A DNA stretch of 8,598 bases from Methylocystaceae bacterium (GCA_003105285.1 PQAN01000293.1:34099-42696); one strand, 5' to 3'. Shown: positions 1-6,403, counted from the first letter of the stretch. Numbers and translations: made by a program. The notes: generated by a model not told the origin, from the letters alone.

Positions 1-684
1 TTCTCCGGCGGGCAGGATTCGACGACATGCCTCGCCTGGGCGCTGGCGCGCTTTTCCCATGTCGAGACGATCGGCTTCGATTATGGCCAGCGCCATCGGG
101 TCGAGCTCGGGCAGCGCGCCGCGCTGCGCGACGGGCTCGCGCATATCTCGCCGTTGTGGCAGGAGCGGCTCGGCGCGGATCATACGATCGGCGTCGAGGC
201 CTTGGGCGCGATCTCCGAGACCGCCTTGACGCGCGACGCTGAGATCGCCTTCGACGCGCAAGGGCTTCCCAACACTTTCGTGCCCGGCCGCAATATTCTC
301 TTCCTCACCTTCGCCGCCGCGCTCGCCTACCGGCGCGGGCTCGAGCATATCGTCGCCGGCATGTGCGAGACGGATTATTCGGGCTATCCCGACTGCCGCG
401 ACGAGACGATCCGCGCCGTGGGGACCGCGCTCGATCTCGGCATGGGGCGGCATTTTTCCATTCATACGCCGCTGATGTGGATCGACAAGGCGGCGACCTG
501 GAGCCTCGCCGAGGAGCTCGGCGGCGAACCGCTCGTGCGGCTCGTCGTCGAGGAGAGCCATACTTGCTATCTCGGGGAGCGCGGCGCCCGCTTCGATTGG
601 GGCTATGGGTGCGGCGAATGTCCCGCCTGCCGATTGAGGGCGGCGGGATGGGAAAAATACGCCGCCGGCCGCCCTAAAAAATGA
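1..684 (+). CDS. queC: 7-cyano-7-deazaguanine synthase QueC, 5'-partial
   Basis: QueC converts 7-carboxy-7-deazaguanine to preQ0 using ATP and ammonia, in the cytoplasmic pathway to the modified tRNA base queuosine. The reading frame is open from base 1 and gives 227 residues. The first visible residues are FSGGQDSTT, the PP-loop ATP-binding motif, followed by FDYGQRHRVEL. In E. coli QueC this motif lies within the first ten residues, so probably only 6-10 residues are missing upstream. The C-terminal zinc site is intact: cysteines at visible residues 189, 204, 207 and 210, in the arrangement C-x14-CGECPAC followed by RLR. It ends at a TGA that overlaps by 11 bp the 3' end of the convergent receptor gene. 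Promoter and start codon lie outside the window. Identification is very secure. Confidence 0.96.
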   Translation, partial: FSGGQDSTTCLAWALARFSHVETIGFDYGQRHRVELGQRAALRDGLAHISPLWQERLGADHTIGVEALGAISETALTRDAEIAFDAQGLPNTFVPGRNILFLTFAAALAYRRGLEHIVAGMCETDYSGYPDCRDETIRAVGTALDLGMGRHFSIHTPLMWIDKAATWSLAEELGGEPLVRLVVEESHTCYLGERGARFDWGYGCGECPACRLRAAGWEKYAAGRPKK

Positions 685-2890
685 AATTGGCGAAGAGCCG
701 CATATTCGCGCCGGGCAGCGGAGCTTCGTCCTTCTTGTAGGAGACGCTGTTGCGGATATCGGCGTTCAGAAGATTATCGCCGACGACGCCGACCGTCACT
801 TCGCGCGCTGGAAAATCACTCGGTTTCAGCCTTGTCGTGTAGCTGATCTCGGCCTTCAGCAGATTATATCCGCCCGTCCTCGTCTCGGCGATCGCGGCGA
901 CGTCGTTTTGCGGGAACGCGTGCAGCAGATTGACGCGGGCGAGCCAATGCCCGTCGCGCCAAAAGACGCCGCCGCCCAGACGCACGGGCGGAATGCGGGG
1001 AACGTTCGAACCGTCGGTGAAGGTCGCGCGCACGACATCGAACTGGTTTTCGACGCCGAACACTCCGCCCGAGAGTGGCGCGACGTCCCATTGGCTCTGG
1101 AGTTCGCCGCCGCGGAAGATCGCGTCGCGCTGGGCATAGACGGCCTGGCTCAGATCGCCGCCGGCGCCGCCCGGCGTGCAACCGGCGAAATCGCCTTCGC
1201 AGGTTTCGCCCGTCAGACGCCTGAAAATGAAATCGTGGAAGCGGGTGTAGAAGATGGCCGCCTCGAAGCGAAACGGGCCGCGTGCTCGCCGCAGCCCGAT
1301 CTCGACCGTCTTTGCGGCCTCGATTCCGAGATGGGGATTGCCGATGTCGAATGTTCCCGTGGCCTCGTGGACGCCGCGCGAAAACAGCTCTGGCCCGCGC
1401 GGCGCGCGCTCCACATGCTGCGCCGTGAGGCTCGCGACCATGTCGAAGGGCAGATTTTGGAGCAGGCCGGCGGCGACGCTCTTCGGCATGAAGTCGCGAT
1501 CGTAGCGGAAGGCGACGCTCGGGTCGGCGAACAGGTTCGGCGTCGAGCCCGTCGTCCGAACCTGCTCGATGCGGCCGGCGACTTGAAAGCGCAACGTATC
1601 GGTGAATTTCAACTCGTTGAACAGGAAGCCGGCGACGCTCGTCGTTCGGTTGGGATCGAACAATCCGCCATCGGCGCCGGAAGCGGTGAGCCGCTGATGC
1701 GCCGCCTGCGCGCCGAAGGCGCTGGAGAGCGCGGCAAAGCGCAGATCGACCGGCGCGAGCTGGACCTCGATGCGGCCTTCCTGTTCCTTATTGGCGAAGG
1801 TCTGCTGGATACCGTCGAAGCCGTTCTCGGCGGCGAGCTCGTGGTGCTTGTAATCGGTGACGCCCGCCCAAAAGCGCACAGCCTCGATGAAGGAGGACGG
1901 CGGCCGATATTCGCCCTTGGCGCTCACTCTGGTCTGGCGCATGTCGATGCGCGTGCGCGTCTCCGTCGCCTCTATGCCGGGGATGCGATAGACGCTGTCG
2001 AATTTCGTGATCGCGACGCCGAAGAAGCCGCGGTCGAAAATATAGGAACCGCCGAACGAGCCGCCGCCGGAGCGCAGATAGGAGTTCGGCTGCCGCCCAA
2101 GGACGATCGGCGGCGGATCGGGTGGAAACAGATAGGGATAGGCGGGGATGTGCGCGTCGCTGGCGCGTCGTCCATGCGCGTCGGCGTGGATCGCGAAATT
2201 CCCTTGGCCGGCGTCGAGCAGCGTCGCGCTTTCCAAGCCGTCGTCGACGGTCGAGATCGCGCTGCGCGTTTCCAACCTCGCGCAGGGACCGGCCGCTGTG
2301 GCGGCGGGCGCCTCGTCGCGGCAGGGCGAGGCGTCCGGAATGCGATTGTTGGTCGCGTTCACGACGCCGCCGATCGCTTGCGAGCCCCAGCGCAGCGTCG
2401 CCGGCCCGCGCACGACCTCGAGCCGGCCGACGCCGAGCGGGTCGACCGGTACGCCGTGATCCTCGCCGAGCTCCGAGACGCCACCGGAGCCGACGCCGTT
2501 CTCCTGAACGCGTACGCGATAGGCGTCGAGGCCGCGGACGATCGGCCGGCTGGCCCCGGGCGCAAAGCTCGAGCCGGTGATTCCCGGTTTCGCGAACAGG
2601 ACATCTCCGAGCGTCGCGCCGGGCGAGCGGCGCAGTTCTTCGCCCGTGACCAGTGTGACCGTCGCGAACTCGCCCGTGACGACCGCCAGGGTTCCGGGCC
2701 GGGCGACCTCGGTTTCGGCGGGCGCAGGGGCTTCGGCTTCCTTCGGTTGCGTTTCGGCGCGCCGCCGAATCGGGCTCGGGGCCGCGATGACGATGTCGGG
2801 CAGAGCCGTTTGCGAATGCGCCGGATCGTCCCATCCAGCTGCGAAAGCCACGCTGTTGAACAGAACGGCGCCGATACGACGTCTTTGCAT
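674..2890 (-). CDS. znuD: ZnuD-like TonB-dependent outer-membrane receptor, probable zinc importer
   Basis: This 738-residue protein is a complete TonB-dependent outer-membrane receptor. A basic, hydrophobic N-terminus (MQRRRIGAVLFNSVAFAAG) looks like a signal peptide. LPDIVIAAP (about 30-38) is a likely TonB box. The plug (about 80-185) holds PIVRGLDAYRVRV, GEDHGVPVDPL, LEVVRGPATL and the segment GSQAIGGVVN. The barrel ends with phenylalanine (FANFIF), as beta-barrel assembly requires. The DHxVxVDPL and VRGPATL pattern, the NSYLRSGGGSFGGSYIFDRG block and the DYKHHELAAENG block resemble the ZnuD zinc-receptor family. The long His-rich loops of some ZnuD proteins are absent, but histidines lie in putative loops near the DAHGRRASDAHIP and KHHE segments. 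Two cysteine pairs may form loop disulfides. An upstream extension to a TTG at 2956 is rejected because it would run through the promoter; the ATG at 2890 has AGGA five bases before it. A Zur-like box upstream supports a zinc role. Another metal or a metallophore remains possible. Confidence 0.85.
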   Translation of the reverse strand: MQRRRIGAVLFNSVAFAAGWDDPAHSQTALPDIVIAAPSPIRRRAETQPKEAEAPAPAETEVARPGTLAVVTGEFATVTLVTGEELRRSPGATLGDVLFAKPGITGSSFAPGASRPIVRGLDAYRVRVQENGVGSGGVSELGEDHGVPVDPLGVGRLEVVRGPATLRWGSQAIGGVVNATNNRIPDASPCRDEAPAATAAGPCARLETRSAISTVDDGLESATLLDAGQGNFAIHADAHGRRASDAHIPAYPYLFPPDPPPIVLGRQPNSYLRSGGGSFGGSYIFDRGFFGVAITKFDSVYRIPGIEATETRTRIDMRQTRVSAKGEYRPPSSFIEAVRFWAGVTDYKHHELAAENGFDGIQQTFANKEQEGRIEVQLAPVDLRFAALSSAFGAQAAHQRLTASGADGGLFDPNRTTSVAGFLFNELKFTDTLRFQVAGRIEQVRTTGSTPNLFADPSVAFRYDRDFMPKSVAAGLLQNLPFDMVASLTAQHVERAPRGPELFSRGVHEATGTFDIGNPHLGIEAAKTVEIGLRRARGPFRFEAAIFYTRFHDFIFRRLTGETCEGDFAGCTPGGAGGDLSQAVYAQRDAIFRGGELQSQWDVAPLSGGVFGVENQFDVVRATFTDGSNVPRIPPVRLGGGVFWRDGHWLARVNLLHAFPQNDVAAIAETRTGGYNLLKAEISYTTRLKPSDFPAREVTVGVVGDNLLNADIRNSVSYKKDEAPLPGANMRLFANFIF

Positions 2891-2903
2891 TGATCCTGAC
2901 CCT

Positions 2904-2948
2904 GTCGGAACGTAAAATATGTTATAACATAACATATAGGGTTCCGAC
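2904..2948. repeat. Outer inverted repeat concentric with the Zur-like box
   Basis: GTCGGAAC (2904-2911) and GTTCCGAC (2941-2948) are perfect 8-bp inverted repeats flanking the inner 9-3-9 dyad. Their centres differ by about one base. Spacers between outer and inner arms are 5 bp on one side and 3 bp on the other. The right outer arm lies between the -35 and -10 of the receptor promoter; the left arm falls in the 5' leader. It may be a second protein-binding dyad or a cruciform-forming extension; the sequence alone does not decide. Confidence 0.6.
2917..2937 (-). promoter_or_regulatory. Putative Zur operator of the receptor gene
   Basis: A perfect inverted repeat with 9-bp arms ATATGTTAT and ATAACATAT separated by AAC. 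Its core GTTAT-N3-ATAAC has the same half-sites and spacing as the enterobacterial Zur consensus (ATGTTATA-N-TATAACAT). It lies 26 bp before the receptor ATG and covers the likely -10 element, which suits repression by zinc-loaded Zur. The AT-rich block stands out from the GC-rich surroundings. Another Fur-family regulator (Fur, Mur) is a less likely alternative, because their boxes differ from this GTTAT/ATAAC pattern. Confidence 0.75.
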
Positions 2949-2956
2949 GCTGTCAA
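2929..2956 (-). promoter_or_regulatory. Sigma-70-type promoter of the receptor gene
   Basis: On the minus strand a consensus -35 TTGACA (2956-2951) is followed after 16 bp by TGTTAT (2934-2929), four of six matches to the -10 consensus. The -10 lies within the right half of the Zur-like palindrome. Transcription would start near 2922, giving a leader of about 30 nt. Confidence 0.55.
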
Positions 2957-3008
2957 TGCGAAGCTGCAGCATGACGGCGGACGTTCCGGGCGGGGGCTTC
3001 AGAAGGGG

Positions 3009-3037
3009 TTGAACGCGGCGCGAAAATGGGGCATAGG
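3009..3037 (+). promoter_or_regulatory. Candidate promoter of rpmJ
   Basis: TTGAAC (3009-3014) is followed after 17 bp by CATAGG (3032-3037). The -35 is good and the -10 poor (three of six), as is common in GC-rich alphaproteobacteria. It would give a leader of about 55 nt before the rpmJ start at 3099. It lies more than 70 bp from the Zur-like box, so rpmJ need not be Zur-controlled. Confidence 0.35.
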
Positions 3038-3098
3038 CTCGGGCCACGCGACGCTGGGCGTTCACCCCGGCCGTTAGTCTTTTGTCGAGGAAACGCCA

Positions 3099-3224
3099 AT
3101 GAAAGTCCGCAATTCTCTCAAGTCCCTGCGCTCGCGCCACCGGGCCAACCAGCTCGTGCGCCGTAAGGGCCGCGTCTACGTCATCAACAAGGTGCAGAAG
3201 CGCTACAAGGCCCGCCAGGGCTGA
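3099..3224 (+). CDS. rpmJ: 50S ribosomal protein bL36, cysteine-free form
   Basis: A 41-residue protein, MKVRNSLKSLRSRHRANQ followed by LVRRKGRVYVINKVQKRYKARQG. It is highly basic, as expected for bL36, a small protein of the large ribosomal subunit. Zinc-binding bL36 proteins carry a C-x2-C-x12-C-x4-H ribbon. This one has no cysteine at all, so it is the zinc-independent C-minus form, like E. coli YkgO, whose gene is Zur-regulated there. Many alphaproteobacteria have only this form, so it may be the constitutive copy. The start is fixed by the conserved MKVRNSLKSL and by GAGG eight bases upstream. It is monocistronic, with a strong terminator 27 bp after the stop, and diverges from the receptor gene, whose Zur-like box lies 161 bp upstream. 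Confidence 0.96.
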   Translation: MKVRNSLKSLRSRHRANQLVRRKGRVYVINKVQKRYKARQG

Positions 3225-3250
3225 GGAGACGTCGCGACGCGCGATGTTGT

Positions 3251-3312
3251 GCGAGCCTGAAGGCTCGCGGTCCAACGATGTCCCGGACCGCGAGCCTTTA
3301 GGCTCGCTTTTT
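3251..3312 (+). terminator. Strong intrinsic terminator after rpmJ
   Basis: Two 23-nt arms (3251-3273 and 3285-3307) pair with a single G-U wobble around an 11-nt loop and are followed by TTTTT (3308-3312). Each arm also contains its own hairpin, GCGAGCCT-GA-AGGCTCGC and GCGAGCCT-TT-AGGCTCGC, so the RNA could fold as one long stem or two short tandem hairpins. The T-tract serves the plus strand (rpmJ). The end of the structure touches the stop codon of the convergent deacetylase gene. Confidence 0.92.
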
Positions 3313-4241
3313 CATGCGCCCATCAGCGCCAGCACATGGGCGGAGACGGAGCGGCCGAGCGCGTCGAGATCATAGCCGCCCTCGAGCAGCGACACGACGC
3401 GGCCTTTGGCGCTGCGGTCGGCGACATCCATCAGCCGCTTCGTCGCTTCGCTGAAATCGTGCTCGGTGAGCCGCAGTCCGCCCAGCGGATCGTTCTGATG
3501 CGCGTCGAAACCGGCCGAGATCAACAAGAGATCGGGCTCGAACCGCTTTACGCGCGGCAGCACGACCGTGGTCAGCGCCTCGTGGAAATCGTCGCCGCCC
3601 GCGCCGGCCCAGAGCGGCGCATTGACGATCGTGTCGAAGTCGCCGCGCTCGCCCGTCGCGCCCGTGCCCGGATAGTACGGCGCCTGATGCGTCGAGCAGA
3701 ACAGGACGTTTCGGTCGGCCCAGAAGATTTCCTGCGTGCCATTGCCGTGATGAACGTCGAAATCGACGATCGCCACGCGCTCCGCGCCGTGGACGGCGGC
3801 GGCGTGGCGCGCGGCGGTCGCGACATTGTTGAGGAAGCAGAAGCCCATGGCGGTCGTCGGGCCGGCGTGATGACCCGGCGGGCGGACAGCGACAAAGGCC
3901 GTATCCGCCGAGCCGCTCATCACCTCGTCGACGGCGGCGACAGCCCCTCCCGCCGCATGGAAGGCGGCCTCCAATGTGTGCGGGCACAGGAGCGTGTCGG
4001 GGTCGAGCGCCGTGAGGCCTTCCCGCGGGACGCTGCGCTCGAGGGCGCTGAGATAGCTCTCCGGATGGACGCGCAACAGCGCTTCGCGCGGCGCAGCGAC
4101 GGCGTCGACCCGCGCCAGCGCCTGGAACCGCTCGTTTTCGAGATGGCGCTCGATGGCGCGCAGCCGGTCCGGCTGTTCCGGATGGCCCGGGCCCATGTTA
4201 TGGGTGAGCCCGCTCGCGTGTGTGACGAATAGGGTTCTCAA
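3312..4241 (-). CDS. Class II histone-deacetylase-like zinc amidohydrolase (copy 1)
   Basis: A 309-residue deacetylase of the arginase/HDAC fold. Such bacterial enzymes remove acetyl or other acyl groups from lysines, polyamines or small amides; the substrate here cannot be read from sequence. Visible hallmarks are THASGLTHNMGPGHPEQPDRL (8-27; the family's GPGHPE loop is intact), RPPGHHA with the histidine pair at 124-125, the zinc ligands Asp162 and His164 in DFDVHHGNG, Asp246 in SAGFDAH, and the catalytic Tyr290 in LEGGYD. The frame stays open upstream to 4463, but family homology begins at LRTLFVTH, so I chose the TTG at 4241, despite lacking a clear Shine-Dalgarno there. No signal peptide is seen, so it is cytoplasmic. 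It stands alone, ending at the rpmJ terminator. A close paralogue lies at 7634-8598. Confidence 0.9.
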   Translation of the reverse strand: MRTLFVTHASGLTHNMGPGHPEQPDRLRAIERHLENERFQALARVDAVAAPREALLRVHPESYLSALERSVPREGLTALDPDTLLCPHTLEAAFHAAGGAVAAVDEVMSGSADTAFVAVRPPGHHAGPTTAMGFCFLNNVATAARHAAAVHGAERVAIVDFDVHHGNGTQEIFWADRNVLFCSTHQAPYYPGTGATGERGDFDTIVNAPLWAGAGGDDFHEALTTVVLPRVKRFEPDLLLISAGFDAHQNDPLGGLRLTEHDFSEATKRLMDVADRSAKGRVVSLLEGGYDLDALGRSVSAHVLALMGA

Positions 4242-4507
4242 CGTGGCGCGCCGCTCGTGAGGAGAATTTGGAGCAGTCTCGATTTTCCTGCCCGCTCTGT
4301 CCACGAAAATTCGCGACGCCGACCGCTCTCGCGACTCTTTCCATCGGGGAGCGTCGTTTCGCCGATCGAAAAGGCCTGAGAAGCGCGGGCCGTGGCGCCC
4401 TTGCCACAGATGGCGGAAATATTCGGCTGCAAACTTTTCGCTGCGTAAGATTATGGTAATCAAACTGCTAAATATCTAGTCCCGAGCGGCGGAAAGAGGG
4501 CGCATTC
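4242..4507. other. Divergent intergenic region between deacetylase copy 1 and L,D-transpeptidase
   Basis: About 266 bp with no convincing gene. It should contain the promoters for both divergent neighbours, but no clear -35/-10 pair stands out on either strand. The part from about 4430 to 4490 is the most AT-rich, the likely promoter zone. It contains a small dyad, GATTA-TGG-TAATC (4449-4461). The minus frame of the deacetylase is open throughout, but the implied 74 residues do not resemble the family. GGAAAGAGGG just before 4501 supplies the transpeptidase ribosome-binding site. Confidence 0.6.
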
Positions 4508-5119
4508 ATGAATTCGAGGCTCTTGGTCGTAATTGCATGTCTTGGTTTCGGTTTGGCTGGCTGCAATGTCGGGGGGACGCGCTTGCCCGACCCGAAGCTC
4601 AGCGGGAGGGACGCGCAACTGATGGCGCTTGTGCCGACCGCCGACGTCGGCGCGGTCTACGAGCGCTATCAGGTCGACTACAAGACGAGCGAGCCCGTCG
4701 GATCGATCGTCGTCGATACGAAAGCCAAATTTCTCTATTTCGTGCAGCCGGGCGGCAAGGCGATCCGTTACGGCGTCGCCACGGGGCAGGAGGCCTATGG
4801 CTGGGCCGGACGCGCCTATATCGGCTCCATGCAGGAGTGGCCGCGCTGGATTCCGCCCAAGGACATGCTGGAGCGCTGGCCCCATCTGCAGCCCACCGCC
4901 GACGCCGGCGGCCTGCCGGGCGGTCCCGACAATCCTCTCGGTTCGCGCGCCCTCTATCTCTACGAGAACGGCAAGGACACGCTGTATCGCATTCACGGCA
5001 CCAATGAGCCGGAGAAGATCGGCCAGAGCGTGTCCTCCGGCTGTATCAGAATGCGCGACATCGACGCGATCGACCTCTACAACCGCGTGCAGGTCGGCGC
5101 GAATGTGCTGGTGATCTGA
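4508..5119 (+). CDS. L,D-transpeptidase (YkuD fold), predicted lipoprotein
   Basis: The 203-residue product begins MNSRLLVVIACLGFGLAGCN, a lipoprotein signal with lipobox LAGC and acylated Cys19, so the mature protein should be membrane-anchored and face the periplasm. Residues 66-203 form the YkuD catalytic domain. The active-site motif is complete: His163 in IHGTNEP, then SSGCIRM with nucleophile Cys179 and the following arginine. Enzymes of this family make 3-3 peptidoglycan cross-links or attach envelope proteins to peptidoglycan; which reaction applies here is not visible. WPRWIPP (111-117) is typical of the ErfK/YbiS/YcfS-like group. The start is supported by GAGGG seven bases before the ATG. 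It is transcribed away from the upstream deacetylase and towards ribBX, and appears monocistronic. Confidence 0.92.
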   Translation: MNSRLLVVIACLGFGLAGCNVGGTRLPDPKLSGRDAQLMALVPTADVGAVYERYQVDYKTSEPVGSIVVDTKAKFLYFVQPGGKAIRYGVATGQEAYGWAGRAYIGSMQEWPRWIPPKDMLERWPHLQPTADAGGLPGGPDNPLGSRALYLYENGKDTLYRIHGTNEPEKIGQSVSSGCIRMRDIDAIDLYNRVQVGANVLVI

Positions 5120-5140
5120 GGCGGCTCTCGATCGGGCGGA

Positions 5141-5162
5141 GCGGACGGATCGATCCGTTCGC
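5141..5162. repeat. Palindrome in the gap between convergent genes, possible terminator stem
   Basis: An inverted repeat with arms GCGGACGGATC and GATCCGTTCGC, broken only by one G-T pair; the central 14 bp are a perfect palindrome. It sits 22 bp after the transpeptidase stop. No T-tract follows in either direction, so it is a weak candidate for a terminator or mRNA 3'-end structure. Confidence 0.45.
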
Positions 5163-5180
5163 GGCTGCGCCTTGCGCATC

Positions 5181-5228
5181 GGAGGCCCGAGTCGCGTAGC
5201 CCGCGCTCGCGGCGGGCCGCCGGCCTCC
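5181..5228. repeat. GC-rich two-tier stem-loop before the ribBX stop
   Basis: GGAGGCC (5181-5187) pairs with GGCCTCC (5222-5228), and inside it GCCCGC (5199-5204) pairs with GCGGGC (5212-5217). It occupies most of the remaining gap between the transpeptidase and ribBX, which converge. It could end transcription from ribBX, but it lacks a T-tract. With the palindrome at 5141-5162 it accounts for most of the 119-bp gap. Confidence 0.35.
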
Positions 5229-5238
5229 GCCGCCCGCT

Positions 5239-6321
5239 TCACTCCATCGGCTCCACCGCGACGATCTCGATGCCGAAGCCGGACAGGCCGACATAGGTGC
5301 GGGGCTTGGCCTTCGCCGTCCGCAGCCGGATGGACGTCACGCCGAGGTCTTTCAGAATTTGCGCGCCGAGCCCGACGTCGAGCCACTGCCTGTTGCGCGC
5401 CCCTTCCGAATTCTGCTCTCCGCAAGCGACGGCGTTGACGGGCACGCCGGCGGCTCCGTCGCGCAGATAGACGAGAATGCCGCGCCCTTCGGCGGCGAAG
5501 CGCTCCAGCGTTCGCTTGATCGAATCCGCTCCGCCGAACACATCGGCGATGATGTCGGCGCGATGGAGACGCGCCGGCACCTCGCGCCCGTCGCCGATAT
5601 TGCCGACGACGAAAGCGAAATGCTGCACGCTGTCGAAAGCGGTGACATAGGCGTGGCCCGTCACGTCGCCGGCGAAGGTCTTCACGGGGAAGGTCGCGAC
5701 GCGCTCGACCAGTTTCTCGCGCGCCTGCCGATAGGCGATGAGATCGGCGACGGACACGAGCTTCAGCCCGTGCTCGCGGGCGAAATCGACGATCTGCTGT
5801 CCGGCCATCACCGTTCCGTCATCATTGGCGAGCTCGCAGATCACGCCGACGGGCGGCAGGTCGGCGAGCCGGCAGAGATCGACGGCCGCTTCCGTATGGC
5901 CGGAGCGCATGAGCACGCCGCCGTCCTTGGCGATGAGCGGGAAGACATGGCCGGGGCGCACGAAATCATGCGGTCCCATATTGCCGTTGGCGAGCGCGCG
6001 CACCGTATTGCAGCGCTGCTCCGCCGAAATGCCGGTGGTCAAGCCGTGGCGGGCGTCGACCGACACGGTGAAGGCGGTGCCGAGCGGCGCGTCGTTGGCC
6101 GCGACCATCGGCGCGAGATGAAGCCTTCGCGCATCCTCGAGCGTCAGCGGAGCGCAGACGATGCCGCAGCAATGGCGGATGATGAAGGCCATTTTCTCCG
6201 GCGTGCAGAGCGAGGCGGCGACGATGAGGTCGCCTTCGTTTTCGCGGTCGTCGTCATCGGTGACGACGACGATTTCGCCACGGGCGATCGCCTCGATGGC
6301 TTCGGTGACGGAGTGGGACAA
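5239..6321 (-). CDS. ribBX: RibBX: DHBP synthase fused to a degenerate GTP cyclohydrolase II-like domain
   Basis: Residues 1-205 are 3,4-dihydroxy-2-butanone 4-phosphate synthase, which turns ribulose 5-phosphate into the four-carbon unit of riboflavin. All hallmark motifs are present: DDDDRENEGDL (22-32), TTGISAEQR (95-103), DFVRPGHVFPL (119-129), RSGHTEAAVDL (139-149) and ICEL (161-164). Residues 206-360 follow the GTP cyclohydrolase II fold (ADVFGG, YLRDG, LGAQILKDLGV), but the usual SECLTGDVFGSxRCDCG zinc site reads RADIIADVFGGADSIK, with no cysteines, and the YLRQEGRGIGL motif is broken. So the second domain very probably lacks cyclohydrolase activity, as in the RibBX variant known in Proteobacteria, and a separate ribA is expected elsewhere. 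The start is TTG, supported by GGAG six bases upstream. No FMN riboswitch was recognised in the leader. Confidence 0.9.
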   Translation of the reverse strand: MSHSVTEAIEAIARGEIVVVTDDDDRENEGDLIVAASLCTPEKMAFIIRHCCGIVCAPLTLEDARRLHLAPMVAANDAPLGTAFTVSVDARHGLTTGISAEQRCNTVRALANGNMGPHDFVRPGHVFPLIAKDGGVLMRSGHTEAAVDLCRLADLPPVGVICELANDDGTVMAGQQIVDFAREHGLKLVSVADLIAYRQAREKLVERVATFPVKTFAGDVTGHAYVTAFDSVQHFAFVVGNIGDGREVPARLHRADIIADVFGGADSIKRTLERFAAEGRGILVYLRDGAAGVPVNAVACGEQNSEGARNRQWLDVGLGAQILKDLGVTSIRLRTAKAKPRTYVGLSGFGIEIVAVEPME

Positions 6322-6327
6322 GGGAAT

Positions 6328-6331
6328 CTCC
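6328..6331 (-). promoter_or_regulatory. Ribosome-binding site deciding the TTG start of ribBX
   Basis: GGAG on the minus strand lies six bases before TTG at 6321. No in-frame ATG exists near the conserved N-terminus, so this Shine-Dalgarno supports the unusual start codon. Confidence 0.7.
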
Positions 6332-6374
6332 AGGGAAGGCGCATGGTTGCGGCGCTTGCCGCGCGTTTGGAAGA

Positions 6375-6403
6375 CATCTACCTCTATGGCGTGGGCGATT
6401 CAA
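6375..6403 (-). promoter_or_regulatory. Weak candidate promoter of ribBX
   Basis: TTGAAT (6403-6398) and TAGATG (6380-6375) are 17 bp apart on the minus strand, about 55 bp before the ribBX start. The -10 matches only three of six positions. The rest of the 157-bp divergent gap (6322-6478) shows no riboswitch, terminator or further gene. Confidence 0.25.

Noticed and set aside
908..2893. A 661-residue open frame on the plus strand opposite the receptor gene.
   Set aside because: Its arginine-, alanine- and glutamate-rich translation shows no domain; the opposite strand encodes a complete receptor with clear motifs. Long antisense frames are common in GC-rich DNA.
2891..2956. N-terminal extension of the receptor to a TTG at 2956.
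   Set aside because: The TTG coincides with the TTGACA -35 hexamer and the extension would translate the operator; the ATG at 2890 has a Shine-Dalgarno and begins a signal peptide.
2922..3275. A 117-residue open frame on the minus strand.
   Set aside because: It lies antisense to rpmJ, whose 41 residues are unmistakable, and crosses both the terminator arm and the Zur-like box.
4388..4405. Sigma-54-like promoter (TGGCGC...TTGCC) near 4390.
   Set aside because: The GG and GC elements are separated by 7 bases instead of the required 10.
4242..4463. Extension of deacetylase copy 1 by 74 residues to a TTG at 4463.
   Set aside because: Family homology begins at residue 75 of the extended form, and the extra region overlaps the probable divergent promoter zone.
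4460..5425. A 321-residue minus-strand frame opposite the L,D-transpeptidase and the end of ribBX.
   Set aside because: No recognisable domain; the plus strand has a full lipobox and YkuD catalytic motif, and the frame also overlaps ribBX on its own strand.
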